Assembly: GCA_963849065.1 (NCBI GenBank)
Contig: CAWKFM010000001.1
Coordinates: 496,001-560,000, forward strand
DNA length: 64,000 bases
Direction: 5' to 3'
Origin: TOLSYN sp963849065
GTDB taxonomy: Bacteria; Acidobacteriota; Terriglobia; Terriglobales; Acidobacteriaceae
Shown here: positions 1 to 8,537 of the stretch, in pieces
Layout: the number at the start of each line of letters is the position of its first letter
Position numbering within the stretch: position 1 is the first letter of the stretch
Position numbers and translations under genes: made by a program
Notes under the pieces: generated by a model
Databases searched by the model: none
Seen by the model: the letters and a program-made list of their open reading frames with translations, nothing else
Told to the model about the DNA's origin: nothing

Positions 1-635
1 TCGGTCAACGGCAGCAGCGTGGTCACCGTGAGGCCGTAGGCGTGGAAGAGCGGCAGCACGGCCAGCATGACGTGGGAATGGTCGAAGCCGGTGGCTTGTT
101 TGATTCCGTCCAGGTTGGCGAGGAAGTTCTGCTCGCTGAGCGCGACGGCCTTGGGACGCCCGGTGGTTCCCGAGGTGTAGAGCACGGCTGCGGCTGCGGC
201 GGTTGCCGGCTGCGGAGGAAACTGCGCGGGCTCGATGTCCGGCTGGTTGTCATCGATCGACGTGTCTCCGATCCAGCACGGCATTCCGACGGCTGCCATG
301 GCTGGTTCGAACTCGGGGCTGGCGATGACCAGTTCGACCCCGGCCTCCATGGCCATCAGTTTGAGCAGCGGCGGCGGCGCCAGGGTGGGCAGCAGGGCCA
401 CCGTTTTGCCCGCCCACCGCGCCCCCAAAAATAGCGGCGCAAAGTGCGGCGAGTTGGAGTGCAGCAGGGCCACGGTTGGTCCCGGCACGCGCTCGGCAAT
501 GCGCTGGGCGACGCTGGCGGCGCGGCGCTCCAGTTCGGAGTAAGAGATGGAAAAATCCGTGCCAATGATGGCGGGCCGATCCGGATAGCGGCTGGCTGCC
601 TCCCGGAAGCGCTGAACGATGGCGCTAGTCTGCAT
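1..635 (-). CDS. AMP-dependent synthetase/ligase (acyl-CoA synthetase-like), C-terminus beyond window
   Basis: The frame opens at the ATG at 635 and stays open to base 1, giving 211 residues of an ANL-superfamily adenylating enzyme. The N-terminus is typical (MQTSAIVQRFREAASRYPDRPAI). The P-loop-like motif LYTSGTTGRPK lies near residue 150, and LPLFHAYGLT follows, as in acyl-CoA synthetases. Family members activate a carboxylate with ATP and usually transfer it to CoA. The substrate cannot be told because the binding pocket and C-terminal lid lie outside the window. No strong ribosome binding site is seen. It lies 71 bases downstream of the TPR/GAF gene on the same strand and may share its transcript. 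Confidence 0.88.
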   Translation of the reverse strand, partial: MQTSAIVQRFREAASRYPDRPAIIGTDFSISYSELERRAASVAQRIAERVPGPTVALLHSNSPHFAPLFLGARWAGKTVALLPTLAPPPLLKLMAMEAGVELVIASPEFEPAMAAVGMPCWIGDTSIDDNQPDIEPAQFPPQPATAAAAAVLYTSGTTGRPKAVALSEQNFLANLDGIKQATGFDHSHVMLAVLPLFHAYGLTVTTLLPLT

Positions 636-706
636 TCGGTTGACTCGCTTGGTAGGTAGTGTGGTGCCCGTTTCCGAGTCAGTGTAGCATGCGGAGCCGG
701 AGCACT

Positions 707-3163
707 TTAAGAGATCGAGGCGGAAGCCGGCGGCAGGGTGCAGAGGCGTTCGGGCACCGTGGAGGCTTGGACGAGCGCGCGGGCGACGCGGTTGATCCAC
801 TCGGTGGCGGCATCCTCGGGCTCGACGCCACTCGATGGGCCGACCTGTGCGATCCCGGCGGTGAGGGTGATGGCGATGGGTTCGAGAACATCGCGCAGGC
901 GCCCTATCAGAGCCTCTGTATCGGAAACGTCCATGTTGGGCAGCAGCAGCGCCACGGTGTCGCGGTCGTAACGGAAGGGCATCGCCTGGTCCTGGGCCAG
1001 GGAGCGCAGCGAACGCACCAGCTCGGTGACGGCGGATTCGGTCTGCGCATCGGAGACCAGCGAGGCGACCTGCAGCAATGCCAGCGTGCTGGAACACTCT
1101 CCACCGCCGCGCTGGCGGTTCAGCTCGCCCACCACGGCGTCGAGATAGGAGGAGCGCTTCAGCAGTCCGGTCGCCTCTTCGGCCACTCCGAGGGTGGAAA
1201 CCAGGGAGCGCAGGCGCGCGCCGTGGACGGCCAGGGCAACCTGATCGGCCAGGGAGCGCAGCAGCGCAATATCGTCGGCCGACCAGCGGCGGCGCACGCC
1301 GCACTGCTGCACGATGAGCAGACCGATGGGCTTGTCCTCGTCGATGAGCGCCAGGACGACCAGCGAGTGAATGTTGAGGCAGGCCAGCTCCTTGCGGATC
1401 GGCGCTAGCGGCTCGGAGAGCTGCACGTCGGCGGCGCGGAAAACCGGCTCGGTGGTGGTGAGGCGCTGGCTGAGCGCCAGCAGCCGTACCATGGCGGCGC
1501 GCTCGGATTTGGGCACCTCCTGCGAGCAGTACTCCACCACCAGCGAAGGCGGCTTGCCGGGAGTGGCCAGGGCGGCCAGGCAGCGGCTGTATTGCCAGCG
1601 CGTGCCGATCTGGTTGACCGCGGTGACCAGCACCTGGCGCGGATCGCTCTGGCGCGCGATGAGGCGGCTGACCTCGGCGGCGCGCGCCACGGATTCGGCG
1701 GGCCGGCTGCGCTCGCCTGTCTCCTCACGAAGAGCGGGAAGCGAGAGTCCGGCATTGGCAAACAGCTGACGCACGCGGGGATCGTCCTGCAGATTGTCAG
1801 AGAAGGACTGCTTGAGCTCCTCGATCTTCTGCAGCGCCTTATCGCGCATGTCATACTGCAAAAAAATCTCGGCCTGCAGAATCAGGTTCTCCAGCACGCG
1901 CGGCGCGGGGGTGTCGGACGAGTCGTCCGCCTCCAAGGGAACCGCGATCGTCTCGGGCGGGTCTAGACCGAGGCGTTTGGCTACCGTCTGCAGCCGCTCC
2001 TCCGGGGCATGTCCGGCGAGCTTCTGCATCCTCTCCTTGTGTTCGGCCTCGTAGGGATCGATATCGACAGCGCGGTCCAGCGCGTCCAGGGCTTTGGCGT
2101 AGTTGCCCGCCTCGAAGTAGAGATCGAAGAGGCGGGACAGGATTTGCGCGTACTCCGCCTCGCGGTTGGCACTGTTGTAAAGCTCGGCGAGGTACTCGAC
2201 AAAGGTGATGCTGGGCTTGCTCTTGGCCGCCAGCTGCGCCATGTCATACATGAACTCTCCGCGCCGGCCGGCCTTGCGGAAAAACTCTTCGAGCCGGCGG
2301 GCCAGGGCAAGAGCCCGCTCCACGTGGTCCCGGTCCAGCAGACCGCCGATGACGGTGTGAATGGCGGAAAGATTGGCGGCGGGGTTACGCTCGAACAGTC
2401 CCCAGACGAAGGGCTCGGCCTCTTCCACGCGACCCACGGCCAGCAAGGCGACGGCGTAGGGCTCGCGCGCCTCCTCCGGACTGGAGGGATAGGTGGCCAG
2501 CGGCTTCAGCAGTTCGATGGCCTCGGGGTGGCGGTTCTGCGCAATCAGCGCGCGGCCGTGGCCAAGGCAGGCGGCCAGATTGTTGGGATCGTTGGCATAG
2601 GCTCGCGCGTACGCCTCAGAGGGGTCCTGCGCCATGCGCTCCAGCATGACCCCGGCATGAACCAGGGCCGCAGCGGCCAGCACGGGTTCATGCAGCGCTT
2701 CGGAGATGCGCGCCTGCTCGCGATAATCCTCCAGCCTGGGGTCCAGCTTGAGTGCCTGGGCGATGCAGTCGAGGGCGCGGCGCGGCTCGGCCAGGCGCTG
2801 AAACTCCTGGAAGGCGATGCGGTAGGCCTCGGCGGCCTCCTTGCGGCTGGTGTTCTCGCACAGCTCGGCGTAGCGGCGCACCATCTCCGGCTCCAAGGCC
2901 TTCATCCGCTGTAGCTTGCGGAAAACCACGGCGGAGTTGCCCAGTTGCCGGTTCTCAACCGCCCGGGCGAAGAGGCGACGCAGCATTTCGGAAGCCAGGC
3001 CGAGCTTTCCGATCGACAGGGCCAGGTCGGCGGTCTTCTGCAGCAGCACTTCATTATCGGGCTGCAGCTCGATGGCGGCGCGGAACTCGGCCAGAGCAGG
3101 CTCGAACTTGCCCTTCTCCAGGAGCTTTTCAGCGCGATCGATGAACTTGGTGGCGTCAGCCAT
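707..3163 (-). CDS. TPR-repeat protein with GAF domain and degenerate GGDEF-like C-terminus
   Basis: The product is 818 residues, starting at MADATKFIDRAEKLL; an upstream in-frame ATG at 3247 would add a basic, non-conserved-looking tail. Roughly the first 430 residues are helical TPR-type repeats. A GAF-like domain follows at about 500-670, then a region with the layout of a GGDEF domain in which the catalytic motif reads RYDRDT and the metal and active-site residues are gone. Cyclase activity is therefore unlikely. There is no signal peptide or membrane segment. I infer a cytoplasmic scaffold or ligand-sensing protein of unknown role, next to lexA but transcribed away from it. Confidence 0.8.
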   Translation of the reverse strand: MADATKFIDRAEKLLEKGKFEPALAEFRAAIELQPDNEVLLQKTADLALSIGKLGLASEMLRRLFARAVENRQLGNSAVVFRKLQRMKALEPEMVRRYAELCENTSRKEAAEAYRIAFQEFQRLAEPRRALDCIAQALKLDPRLEDYREQARISEALHEPVLAAAALVHAGVMLERMAQDPSEAYARAYANDPNNLAACLGHGRALIAQNRHPEAIELLKPLATYPSSPEEAREPYAVALLAVGRVEEAEPFVWGLFERNPAANLSAIHTVIGGLLDRDHVERALALARRLEEFFRKAGRRGEFMYDMAQLAAKSKPSITFVEYLAELYNSANREAEYAQILSRLFDLYFEAGNYAKALDALDRAVDIDPYEAEHKERMQKLAGHAPEERLQTVAKRLGLDPPETIAVPLEADDSSDTPAPRVLENLILQAEIFLQYDMRDKALQKIEELKQSFSDNLQDDPRVRQLFANAGLSLPALREETGERSRPAESVARAAEVSRLIARQSDPRQVLVTAVNQIGTRWQYSRCLAALATPGKPPSLVVEYCSQEVPKSERAAMVRLLALSQRLTTTEPVFRAADVQLSEPLAPIRKELACLNIHSLVVLALIDEDKPIGLLIVQQCGVRRRWSADDIALLRSLADQVALAVHGARLRSLVSTLGVAEEATGLLKRSSYLDAVVGELNRQRGGGECSSTLALLQVASLVSDAQTESAVTELVRSLRSLAQDQAMPFRYDRDTVALLLPNMDVSDTEALIGRLRDVLEPIAITLTAGIAQVGPSSGVEPEDAATEWINRVARALVQASTVPERLCTLPPASASIS

Positions 3164-3268
3164 GGCTGCTTGCGATTTTAAGCTGCAATGCGGACAGACG
3201 CACGTTACGTTGGCCCGGAAAATAAAACGCGCGGGAGTACCTGCCACGGCACCGGCCCAAAACAGGGA

Positions 3269-3297
3269 TTGACATTTCGCTTTTCATTCGCCAGACT
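3269..3297 (+). promoter_or_regulatory. Candidate sigma-70 promoter of lexA
   Basis: A perfect TTGACA at 3269-3274 is followed after 17 bases by CAGACT at 3292-3297, a weak -10. The lexA start codon is 36 bases downstream. I could not identify an SOS operator with confidence. Confidence 0.4.
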
Positions 3298-3332
3298 AGG
3301 AAAAATTCCGTGGGGTTGACGAAAGGCCAGCC

Positions 3333-3959
3333 ATGGCTTTGACAAAGAGGCAACGCCAGATATACGACTTCATCGCCGATTTCGTGCAGAGCAACGGCTA
3401 CTCGCCTTCGTTCGAGGAGATCGGCGCGGCACTGGGACTCAGCTCGCTTGCAACCGTGCATAAGCACATAAACAACCTGGAGGCGAAAAAGTTGCTCCGC
3501 CGCGACTATAACCGCAGCCGCTCGATCGACGTGCTGCCTTTGCCGGAGGGACTGCCGAGCCGCGCCCGCCCATTGGCCGTAAACGGGTTTGAATTGCCGC
3601 TGGTGGGACGCATCGCCGCCGGCAGACCGATCGAACAGGTGGAGACTCCTGAGACCATCTCACTCACCGACTTTACCCGGGCCAAGGATGTGTTTGTGCT
3701 GCAGGTGATGGGCGAAAGCATGCAGGACGAGCACATCGTAAACGGCGACTACGTGCTGGTGGAAAAGACCTCCAGCGCGCGCGACGGCGAGATCGTGGTG
3801 GCCTTAGTGAACGGCTCGGAGACCACGCTGAAGCGCCTCTACCGCGCCGGTGAGCAAGTCCGGCTGCAGCCCTCCAACGCCGCCATGCAGCCCATTATGG
3901 TTCCGGCCGAGGCGGTGCAGGTGCAGGGGCGGGTGGTGGCGGTGCTGCGGAAGTATTGA
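3333..3959 (+). CDS. lexA: LexA repressor
   Basis: This 208-residue protein has the full LexA layout. An N-terminal winged helix (MALTKRQRQIYDFI, then SLATVHKHINNLEAKKLL) binds operators. The self-cleavage site is Ala96-Gly97 in GRIAAGRPIE. The S24-type catalytic dyad is Ser129 in VMGESMQDEHI and Lys167 in ETTLKRLY. It represses SOS genes until RecA filaments trigger its autocleavage. A GAAAGG stretch sits just before the ATG. It is divergent from the TPR/GAF gene and convergent with trxA, and a shared hairpin lies between the two stops. ruvB, a common SOS gene, lies 8 kb away. Confidence 0.97.
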   Translation: MALTKRQRQIYDFIADFVQSNGYSPSFEEIGAALGLSSLATVHKHINNLEAKKLLRRDYNRSRSIDVLPLPEGLPSRARPLAVNGFELPLVGRIAAGRPIEQVETPETISLTDFTRAKDVFVLQVMGESMQDEHIVNGDYVLVEKTSSARDGEIVVALVNGSETTLKRLYRAGEQVRLQPSNAAMQPIMVPAEAVQVQGRVVAVLRKY

Positions 3960-3973
3960 CGACGAAGACGGAA

Positions 3974-3995
3974 AAGCCCGGCCGTGGCCGGGCTT
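3974..3995 (-). terminator. Rho-independent terminator between lexA and trxA
   Basis: A perfect 10-bp inverted repeat (AAGCCCGGCC / GGCCGGGCTT) with a 2-base centre lies between the two convergent stop codons. Read on the minus strand it is followed by TTTTCC, so it best fits the end of trxA; the plus side has no T run. Confidence 0.7.
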
Positions 3996-4046
3996 GATGG
4001 GTAACTCTTCGCACAGCCAGCCGCGGGCTGCTGCATCAGGCTCTGC

Positions 4047-4376
4047 TCAGGCGAGCTTTTCCAGCGCCTTTTCGATGGTTTCCTTGGGGACATAGCCGAC
4101 GATCTGCTCTTGCACCTGTCCACCTTTGAAGACCAGCAGGGTTGGGATGCCGCGCACACCATAACGCTGCGGCGTGGCGGTGTTGCGGTCCACGTCCATC
4201 TTGGCAACTTTTACCTTGCCCTGATAGGACTTCGCAATCTCATCCACCACCGGGGCAAGAGCGCGGCAGGGACCGCACCAGGTGGCCCAGAAATCGATCA
4301 GCACAGGCTGCTCACTCTTGAGCACCTCCTGATCGAAGTTAGCGTCGGTTACTTCCAGAATTGCATCGCTCGCCAT
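4047..4376 (-). CDS. trxA: Thioredoxin
   Basis: The product is 109 residues, the usual size for a bacterial thioredoxin. The redox site WCGPC (Cys34, Cys37) sits in DFWATWCGPCRAL, and the conserved cis-proline loop reads RGIPTLLVFKGG. It reduces protein disulfides in the cytoplasm using thioredoxin reductase. The start at 4376 is fixed by GGAGGAAG directly upstream; an in-frame ATG at 4448 would add an unneeded extension. No reductase gene is adjacent, and the gene appears monocistronic. Confidence 0.96.
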   Translation of the reverse strand: MASDAILEVTDANFDQEVLKSEQPVLIDFWATWCGPCRALAPVVDEIAKSYQGKVKVAKMDVDRNTATPQRYGVRGIPTLLVFKGGQVQEQIVGYVPKETIEKALEKLA

Positions 4377-4740
4377 TCTTCCTCCACGTTCCGTGTACAG
4401 AGACTTGTATGTCGCAATGTTTTGTGCCGCGTCTTCGATGCCACCCAAAATTGGCCGGGCAAGATTGCCAAACGTATCGTATCACTTGGATTCGATGCTC
4501 TGGGTGGGCTTTGGACGCAGAAGGAGTGAGGATAGTGGAAAACCGCCCCGAAATTGCACAGCTGCGCCAGGCGGAAGCTTCGCGGTCGGGTACGCGGCAA
4601 AGGATGCCGCTCCGGCGCCGGGCGGCTGCGTTCCGATATCCGGCGCGCGGATCTCACCGGCCGCACGCCGTCGAGGGAGCGTCGGCACCCCGGCGTAGCC
4701 CTTGCGGCGCCGACTGCTTACAATGAGTGGCGGAGGCCTC
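4377..4740. other. Intergenic region between trxA and the VKOR-like gene, with one dispersed-repeat copy
   Basis: This 364-base gap holds the trxA upstream region and one copy of a dispersed GC-rich repeat (4577-4624). Open frames here on both strands are repeat-derived and have no credible start. I see no gene. Confidence 0.6.
4577..4624 (+). repeat. Dispersed GC-rich repeat, copy 1
   Basis: The core runs from GCTTCGCGGTCGGGTACGCG to CCGGGCG and matches segments at 9315-9361 and 48793-48840 at nearly every position. All three copies are intergenic and in the same orientation. Confidence 0.75.
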
Positions 4741-5205
4741 ATGCGCTACCTGATCGCCGTACTTGCCTGTGCCGGACTCGTCGTTTCCTGCTTCGCCCTG
4801 CGCGAACACTATCGCACCGGGGCAGCGCCATGCGACATCAATGAAAAGTGGGATTGCGGCACGGTCAACCACAGCCCGTTCGCGGAAATCGGCGGCATGG
4901 TTTCAGTGATCGTTCCAAGCGAACCCAGTTTCCTGGACAGTCATACCGGACTTGCGAAGCTTGCGAGCATTCCGGTGGCCGTCGTCGGCATCGCCGGGTA
5001 TCTGGCCATCATTGGCTTTGCGCTGGCGCGGCGCTGGTGGCTGGTGCTGCTGCTGACCACTGGAGCGGTCGGCGTTTCGATCCTGCTGACCTACATCGAG
5101 GCGCGGCTGTTGGAGACCTACTGCATCTGGTGCGTGACCTCGGCGGGAATCATCTCGCTCACCGAGATCGCCGCCATTGTCGCCGTGGCGCGAAGACGCA
5201 GGTAG
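4741..5205 (+). CDS. Vitamin K epoxide reductase (VKOR)-like membrane protein
   Basis: The protein has 154 residues and about four transmembrane helices. It carries the cysteine pair of the VKOR family, Cys in CDINEKWDC near the N-terminus, and the CxxC redox centre in ETYCIWCVTSAG near the C-terminus. VKOR homologues reoxidise periplasmic thiol oxidases by passing electrons to quinone, acting as a DsbB substitute. GGAGG seven bases before the ATG at 4741 supports this start over the ATG at 4702. No DsbA-like partner is fused or adjacent, although thioredoxin is next door in the opposite orientation. queG begins 27 bases downstream. Confidence 0.85.
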   Translation: MRYLIAVLACAGLVVSCFALREHYRTGAAPCDINEKWDCGTVNHSPFAEIGGMVSVIVPSEPSFLDSHTGLAKLASIPVAVVGIAGYLAIIGFALARRWWLVLLLTTGAVGVSILLTYIEARLLETYCIWCVTSAGIISLTEIAAIVAVARRRR

Positions 5206-5232
5206 CACAGAGAACGTAACGCTTTAGGATCA

Positions 5233-6339
5233 GTGCACACGATGTCCCTGCTTGCGGAATTCGTCAAAGAGGCGGCGCTCGCCGAGGGCTTTTCGCTGGC
5301 CGGGATTGCGCCCGCTTCGCCGCTCGGCGAACTGGACTACTTCCCGGCCTGGATCGAGGCGGGATATCACGGCGAGATGGAGTATCTGGCCAGGAGCAAC
5401 GACGCAGGAGAGCTGCGGCGCGCGGCGCTGGCCAACGTCGCACCGTGGGCGCGTTCGGTCGTCGTCTGCGCGGCCAACTACAACTCGAAGACTCCTTACT
5501 CGACGCAGTGCAGCGACGCATCGCAAGGATGGATTTCGCGCTATGCCTTCGTTGAATCCGATTATCACGAGGTGCTGCTGGAGCGGCTGCGGCGGATCGA
5601 GCAGCGCATGGTGGAACGGATCGACGCCGCGCGCATGGTTGCGGATGGTCAAGCGACTCCGCGTACCTGGTGCTACGTGGATACAGGCCCGGTGGCCGAA
5701 CGCGTGCTGGCGGCGCACTCCGGCATTGGATGGATTGGCAAGAATGGCTGCGTTCTCAATCAGAAGTTTGGCTCGTGGCTCTTTCTCGGCGTAATTCTTT
5801 GCTCGCATGGGCTGCCGCCCGATCTGCCGGCGGCCGACCGCTGCGGCTCTTGCACGCGCTGTTTGGACGCCTGCCCCACCCAGGCGTTGATTGCGCCGCG
5901 GCAACTCGACGCGCGGCGCTGCATCTCCTATTTGACGATTGAACAGCACGGAGCCGCGCCTGAGGAGTTGCGCGCCAGGATGGGACGGCATCTGTTCGGC
6001 TGCGATATCTGCCAGGACGTTTGCCCATGGAATCGGCGCGCTCCGGTATCGGCGGATCCGGCCTTTGCGCCGCGCATCCAACTGGTCAATCCCTCTCTGG
6101 AGTGGATTTCAGGTATGAACATTGAAGAGTTCCTGCGCACGTTTCGCGTCTCGCCGGTGAAGCGCGCCAAGCTTCGCGGAGTGCTGCGCAGTGCCGCCAT
6201 TGCGATGGGCAACAGCGGCGAGCGAAGATTTTTATCGCGCCTGCGCGAGCTGGCGCAACATGAGGACCCCGCCGTGGCCGAACACGCGCGCTGGGCGATT
6301 GCAAAACTGGAGACGACCAATGCCGATCCTGCTCCGTGA
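5233..6339 (+). CDS. queG: Epoxyqueuosine reductase
   Basis: This is a 368-residue QueG, the cobalamin-dependent enzyme that reduces epoxyqueuosine to queuosine in tRNA. The catalytic Asp150 lies in YVDTGPVAERVLA. Two [4Fe-4S] clusters are marked by Cys204/207/210/214 (RCGSCTRCLDACPTQAL) with Cys230, and Cys257/260/264 (CDICQDVCPWNRR). A HEAT-like tail follows. The start could be the GTG at 5233 or the ATG at 5242 (MSLLAEF); the product is full length either way. Its last 20 bases overlap the PilZ gene, which suggests translational coupling. Confidence 0.95.
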   Translation: MHTMSLLAEFVKEAALAEGFSLAGIAPASPLGELDYFPAWIEAGYHGEMEYLARSNDAGELRRAALANVAPWARSVVVCAANYNSKTPYSTQCSDASQGWISRYAFVESDYHEVLLERLRRIEQRMVERIDAARMVADGQATPRTWCYVDTGPVAERVLAAHSGIGWIGKNGCVLNQKFGSWLFLGVILCSHGLPPDLPAADRCGSCTRCLDACPTQALIAPRQLDARRCISYLTIEQHGAAPEELRARMGRHLFGCDICQDVCPWNRRAPVSADPAFAPRIQLVNPSLEWISGMNIEEFLRTFRVSPVKRAKLRGVLRSAAIAMGNSGERRFLSRLRELAQHEDPAVAEHARWAIAKLETTNADPAP

Positions 6340-6676
6340 CCAATCCTCGAGCGACCGCAGCCGCCTGTGGAGCAACCGGGTATGGCCGCGCCGGCCGCTT
6401 GATTTGCGTGCGCATCTTTTGACGCGAGCCGAGGCGGGTGGGCGCGGGCTCGTGGTCCACAGCCGCACGGTGGACTTGTCACGCAGCGGGGCCGGCGTGA
6501 CCGTGACGCGCGAGCTGGCGGCGGGCAGCGAGGTCGTGCTCTGCCTGCGCCTGCCCGAAGGCACGCTCGAGCTGCGCGCAGTGGTCACACGCCGCAGCGG
6601 TTTCCGGGTTGGGCTCGAATTTGTGCAGCCCACCGCTGTGCAGCGGCTGATGCTCTGCGCGCTCTGCAGAAGTTAA
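6320..6676 (+). CDS. PilZ-domain protein
   Basis: The 118-residue protein is a single PilZ-type beta-barrel. The N-terminal arginine motif reads RRPLDLRAHLL, and the second signature, VDLSRSGAGV, matches the D/NxSxxG element that binds c-di-GMP in this family. The ATG at 6320 lies inside the end of queG in another reading frame. Binding of c-di-GMP is inferred from the motif; no diguanylate cyclase with an intact site is present in this window. A longer frame from 6191 would overlap queG for about 150 bases and is less likely. Confidence 0.82.
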   Translation: MPILLRDQSSSDRSRLWSNRVWPRRPLDLRAHLLTRAEAGGRGLVVHSRTVDLSRSGAGVTVTRELAAGSEVVLCLRLPEGTLELRAVVTRRSGFRVGLEFVQPTAVQRLMLCALCRS

Positions 6677-6703
6677 CGCAGAGCAAATTTGCTGGAAATG
6701 AAA

Positions 6704-6728
6704 AAGGCCCTCAGACGGGGAGGGCCTT
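6704..6728. terminator. Bidirectional terminator between the PilZ gene and cspA
   Basis: An 8-bp perfect stem (AAGGCCCT / AGGGCCTT) has runs of A on the left and a T-rich right flank. It can therefore serve the convergent PilZ transcript and the minus-strand cspA transcript. Confidence 0.75.
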
Positions 6729-6751
6729 CTTAAAAATAAAACACTTTGTAA

Positions 6752-6955
6752 TTACCCGCGGCTCACATTCTGAGCCTGCAGCCCCTTGGGGCCCTTCACA
6801 CATTCGAACTCGACGGCTTCGCCTTCGTTCAACGTACGATATCCGTTTTCCTGAATCACGGAGTAATGAACGAACACATCTTCACCCGAATTGCGCTGAA
6901 TGAAACCGTATCCTTTGGCGCCATTGAACCACTTAACCGTGCCTTTTTCCTTCAT
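6752..6955 (-). CDS. cspA: Cold shock protein (CspA family)
   Basis: The 67-residue OB-fold protein has both RNA-binding motifs: KGYGFI (RNP1) and VFVHYS (RNP2), in MKEKGTVKWFNGAKGYGFI. It binds single-stranded RNA and DNA as a chaperone. AAAGGAG sits eight bases before the ATG. A long untranslated leader, typical of the family, is possible, since no other gene lies upstream for about 390 bases. It is paralogous to the gene at 15781 (about two thirds identical by eye). Confidence 0.95.
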   Translation of the reverse strand: MKEKGTVKWFNGAKGYGFIQRNSGEDVFVHYSVIQENGYRTLNEGEAVEFECVKGPKGLQAQNVSRG

Positions 6956-7343
6956 GTTCGACTCCTTTCACCATGCAAAGAAACAGTGTTCATTAAAGTG
7001 TTAGGAATATCGCAGCTCCACCGCCTGCGAGCAGCCCAAAATGCAAATCCGGATTCCAGCGTCTTTTCCCACAGAGTTTCGAGGAAAAGACGCTGGAATC
7101 CGGACTTGAATACTGTGCTGACTGCCGACTGCACATCTACATATCCCTAAATATACTCAAACGTGTCGCCGCCGGTTGGAAACCGGCCAGCACTGCATAT
7201 GTACCGCAGGCAGCTCTGGATGGCAAGCGAATGTTGGCGGAGATACGATTTCTTTGAGAAATCATGCCCAAAATCGTGCAATTCTGACACTCCCTAACTG
7301 GGGATTTAGGTGGAAGGCTATCTTTCAATCGGCGGAAGAGACG
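6956..7343. other. Intergenic region upstream of cspA and the YihY gene
   Basis: This 388-base region between divergent genes contains the cspA leader region and a long perfect inverted repeat (7048-7104). The open frames are antisense to one another and lack credible starts. I see no coding gene. Confidence 0.6.
7048..7104. repeat. Perfect 22-bp inverted repeat with 13-base loop
   Basis: The left arm (7048-7069) and right arm (7083-7104) are exact reverse complements, starting TCCGGATTCCAGCG and closing around a 13-base loop. Neither side is followed by a run of T, so it is not a typical terminator. It lies about 95-150 bases upstream of the cspA start and could sit in its leader RNA. Confidence 0.85.
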
Positions 7344-8381
7344 ATGAATGGCGCTGGGTTGGTTAGAATAGAAACAGACATCATGACAATCCAATGGACA
7401 TCTGCCACCGCGGACCGCGCGGGGAGCAGCGGCATTTTTCCCGGCAGCGACGACCCGATCGAACAGCTGCGCAGCTCGATGCTGCAGACCCTGCGGCACA
7501 ACGGCATGGCCACGTTGAAATACCTGGGCACGACCGAGGTGCACACCTATGCGTTTTCGGTGGCGGCCAACGCCATTCTTTCGTTTATGCCGGCAGCGGT
7601 GCTGATGCTGACGGTGAGCCGCAGCATTCTGCATTCGCGCTCGATGGCGAATGCGGTGATCGCCATGATCAAGGCGTTTCTTCCGCTGGACCAGGGCACC
7701 CAGGGCACGATTGCGGGCTGGGTGACCAACCAGTCGCGCGGGCACGCGATTGAATTGTTCTCGATGGTGATGCTGTTCATCAGCTGCACGGGCGTGTTTG
7801 AGCCGCTGGAAGTGGCGCTGAACTCGGTGTGGGGATTCAAATCGCGCAATTACCTGATGAACCAGCTGGTGTCGCTGGGACTGGCGCTGGGCTGCGGAGT
7901 GCTGGCGTTTGCGTCGGTGGCGGCGACGGCGGGGATCTGGGCTCCGACGACGGAGGCGCAGGTGTGGATGGATGCGCACCTGGGCGCGGGCGTGATTCAC
8001 GCGCTGGTGACGTTCATCAACACCACGTTGCAACAGATTGTTTTGAAGACCTTTGGGCTGGTGGCGGCCATTCTCATCTTCTTTCTTATCTACTGGCTGC
8101 TGCCGAACGGAAAGATTGCGGCCAAGGCAGTGCTGCCTTCGGCGATCATCACCGGTGTGGCGTTCGAGCTGGCGCAGGTGATCTTTATGAAGGTGGTGCC
8201 GTGGCTGGACTTCAAGGCGACGTACGGGAATTTTTCCATCTCGGTGACGCTGATCTTCTGGGCATTTTTTGTGGGACTGCTGCTGCTGGGAGGGGCGCAT
8301 CTATCGGCGCAGGATGTGAGGACGGCACAGAAAATGTCCTTGATGACGCCACCTCCGGAAGAGCAGAAGATTAGCGAATAA
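7344..8381 (+). CDS. YihY/BrkB-family inner-membrane protein
   Basis: The 345-residue protein has about six hydrophobic segments and the YihY/virulence-factor-BrkB layout: an N-terminal MATLKYLGTTEVHTYAFSVAANAILSFMPAAVLM, then repeated helices and the conserved end WAFFVGLLLLGGAHLSAQ. The family was once misnamed RNase BN; its molecular function is unknown. The ATG at 7344 has a GGAAGAG upstream; the ATG at 7383 is an alternative without a clear ribosome site. The C-terminus is short and charged. No operon partner is adjacent. Confidence 0.82.
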   Translation: MNGAGLVRIETDIMTIQWTSATADRAGSSGIFPGSDDPIEQLRSSMLQTLRHNGMATLKYLGTTEVHTYAFSVAANAILSFMPAAVLMLTVSRSILHSRSMANAVIAMIKAFLPLDQGTQGTIAGWVTNQSRGHAIELFSMVMLFISCTGVFEPLEVALNSVWGFKSRNYLMNQLVSLGLALGCGVLAFASVAATAGIWAPTTEAQVWMDAHLGAGVIHALVTFINTTLQQIVLKTFGLVAAILIFFLIYWLLPNGKIAAKAVLPSAIITGVAFELAQVIFMKVVPWLDFKATYGNFSISVTLIFWAFFVGLLLLGGAHLSAQDVRTAQKMSLMTPPPEEQKISE

Positions 8382-8456
8382 GGCAATGGTCGGAAAACGA
8401 ATGGTTGCAGTTTAGGCAATGGTTGCGCAAAAGCCGGAAACATATACTGAAACGTT

Positions 8457-8484
8457 AACAGGCACCCTTGATGGGTGCCTGTTT
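8457..8484 (+). terminator. Terminator after the YihY gene
   Basis: The 11-bp stem AACAGGCACCC / GGGTGCCTGTT with a 5-base loop is followed by TTCGTT. It lies between two convergent genes and may also end the rubrerythrin transcript. Confidence 0.75.
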
Positions 8485-8537
8485 CGTTATTGGTGCAAAC
8501 AGTAATCGTACGGCCACCGCGAACCGGCCGCCAGCGG

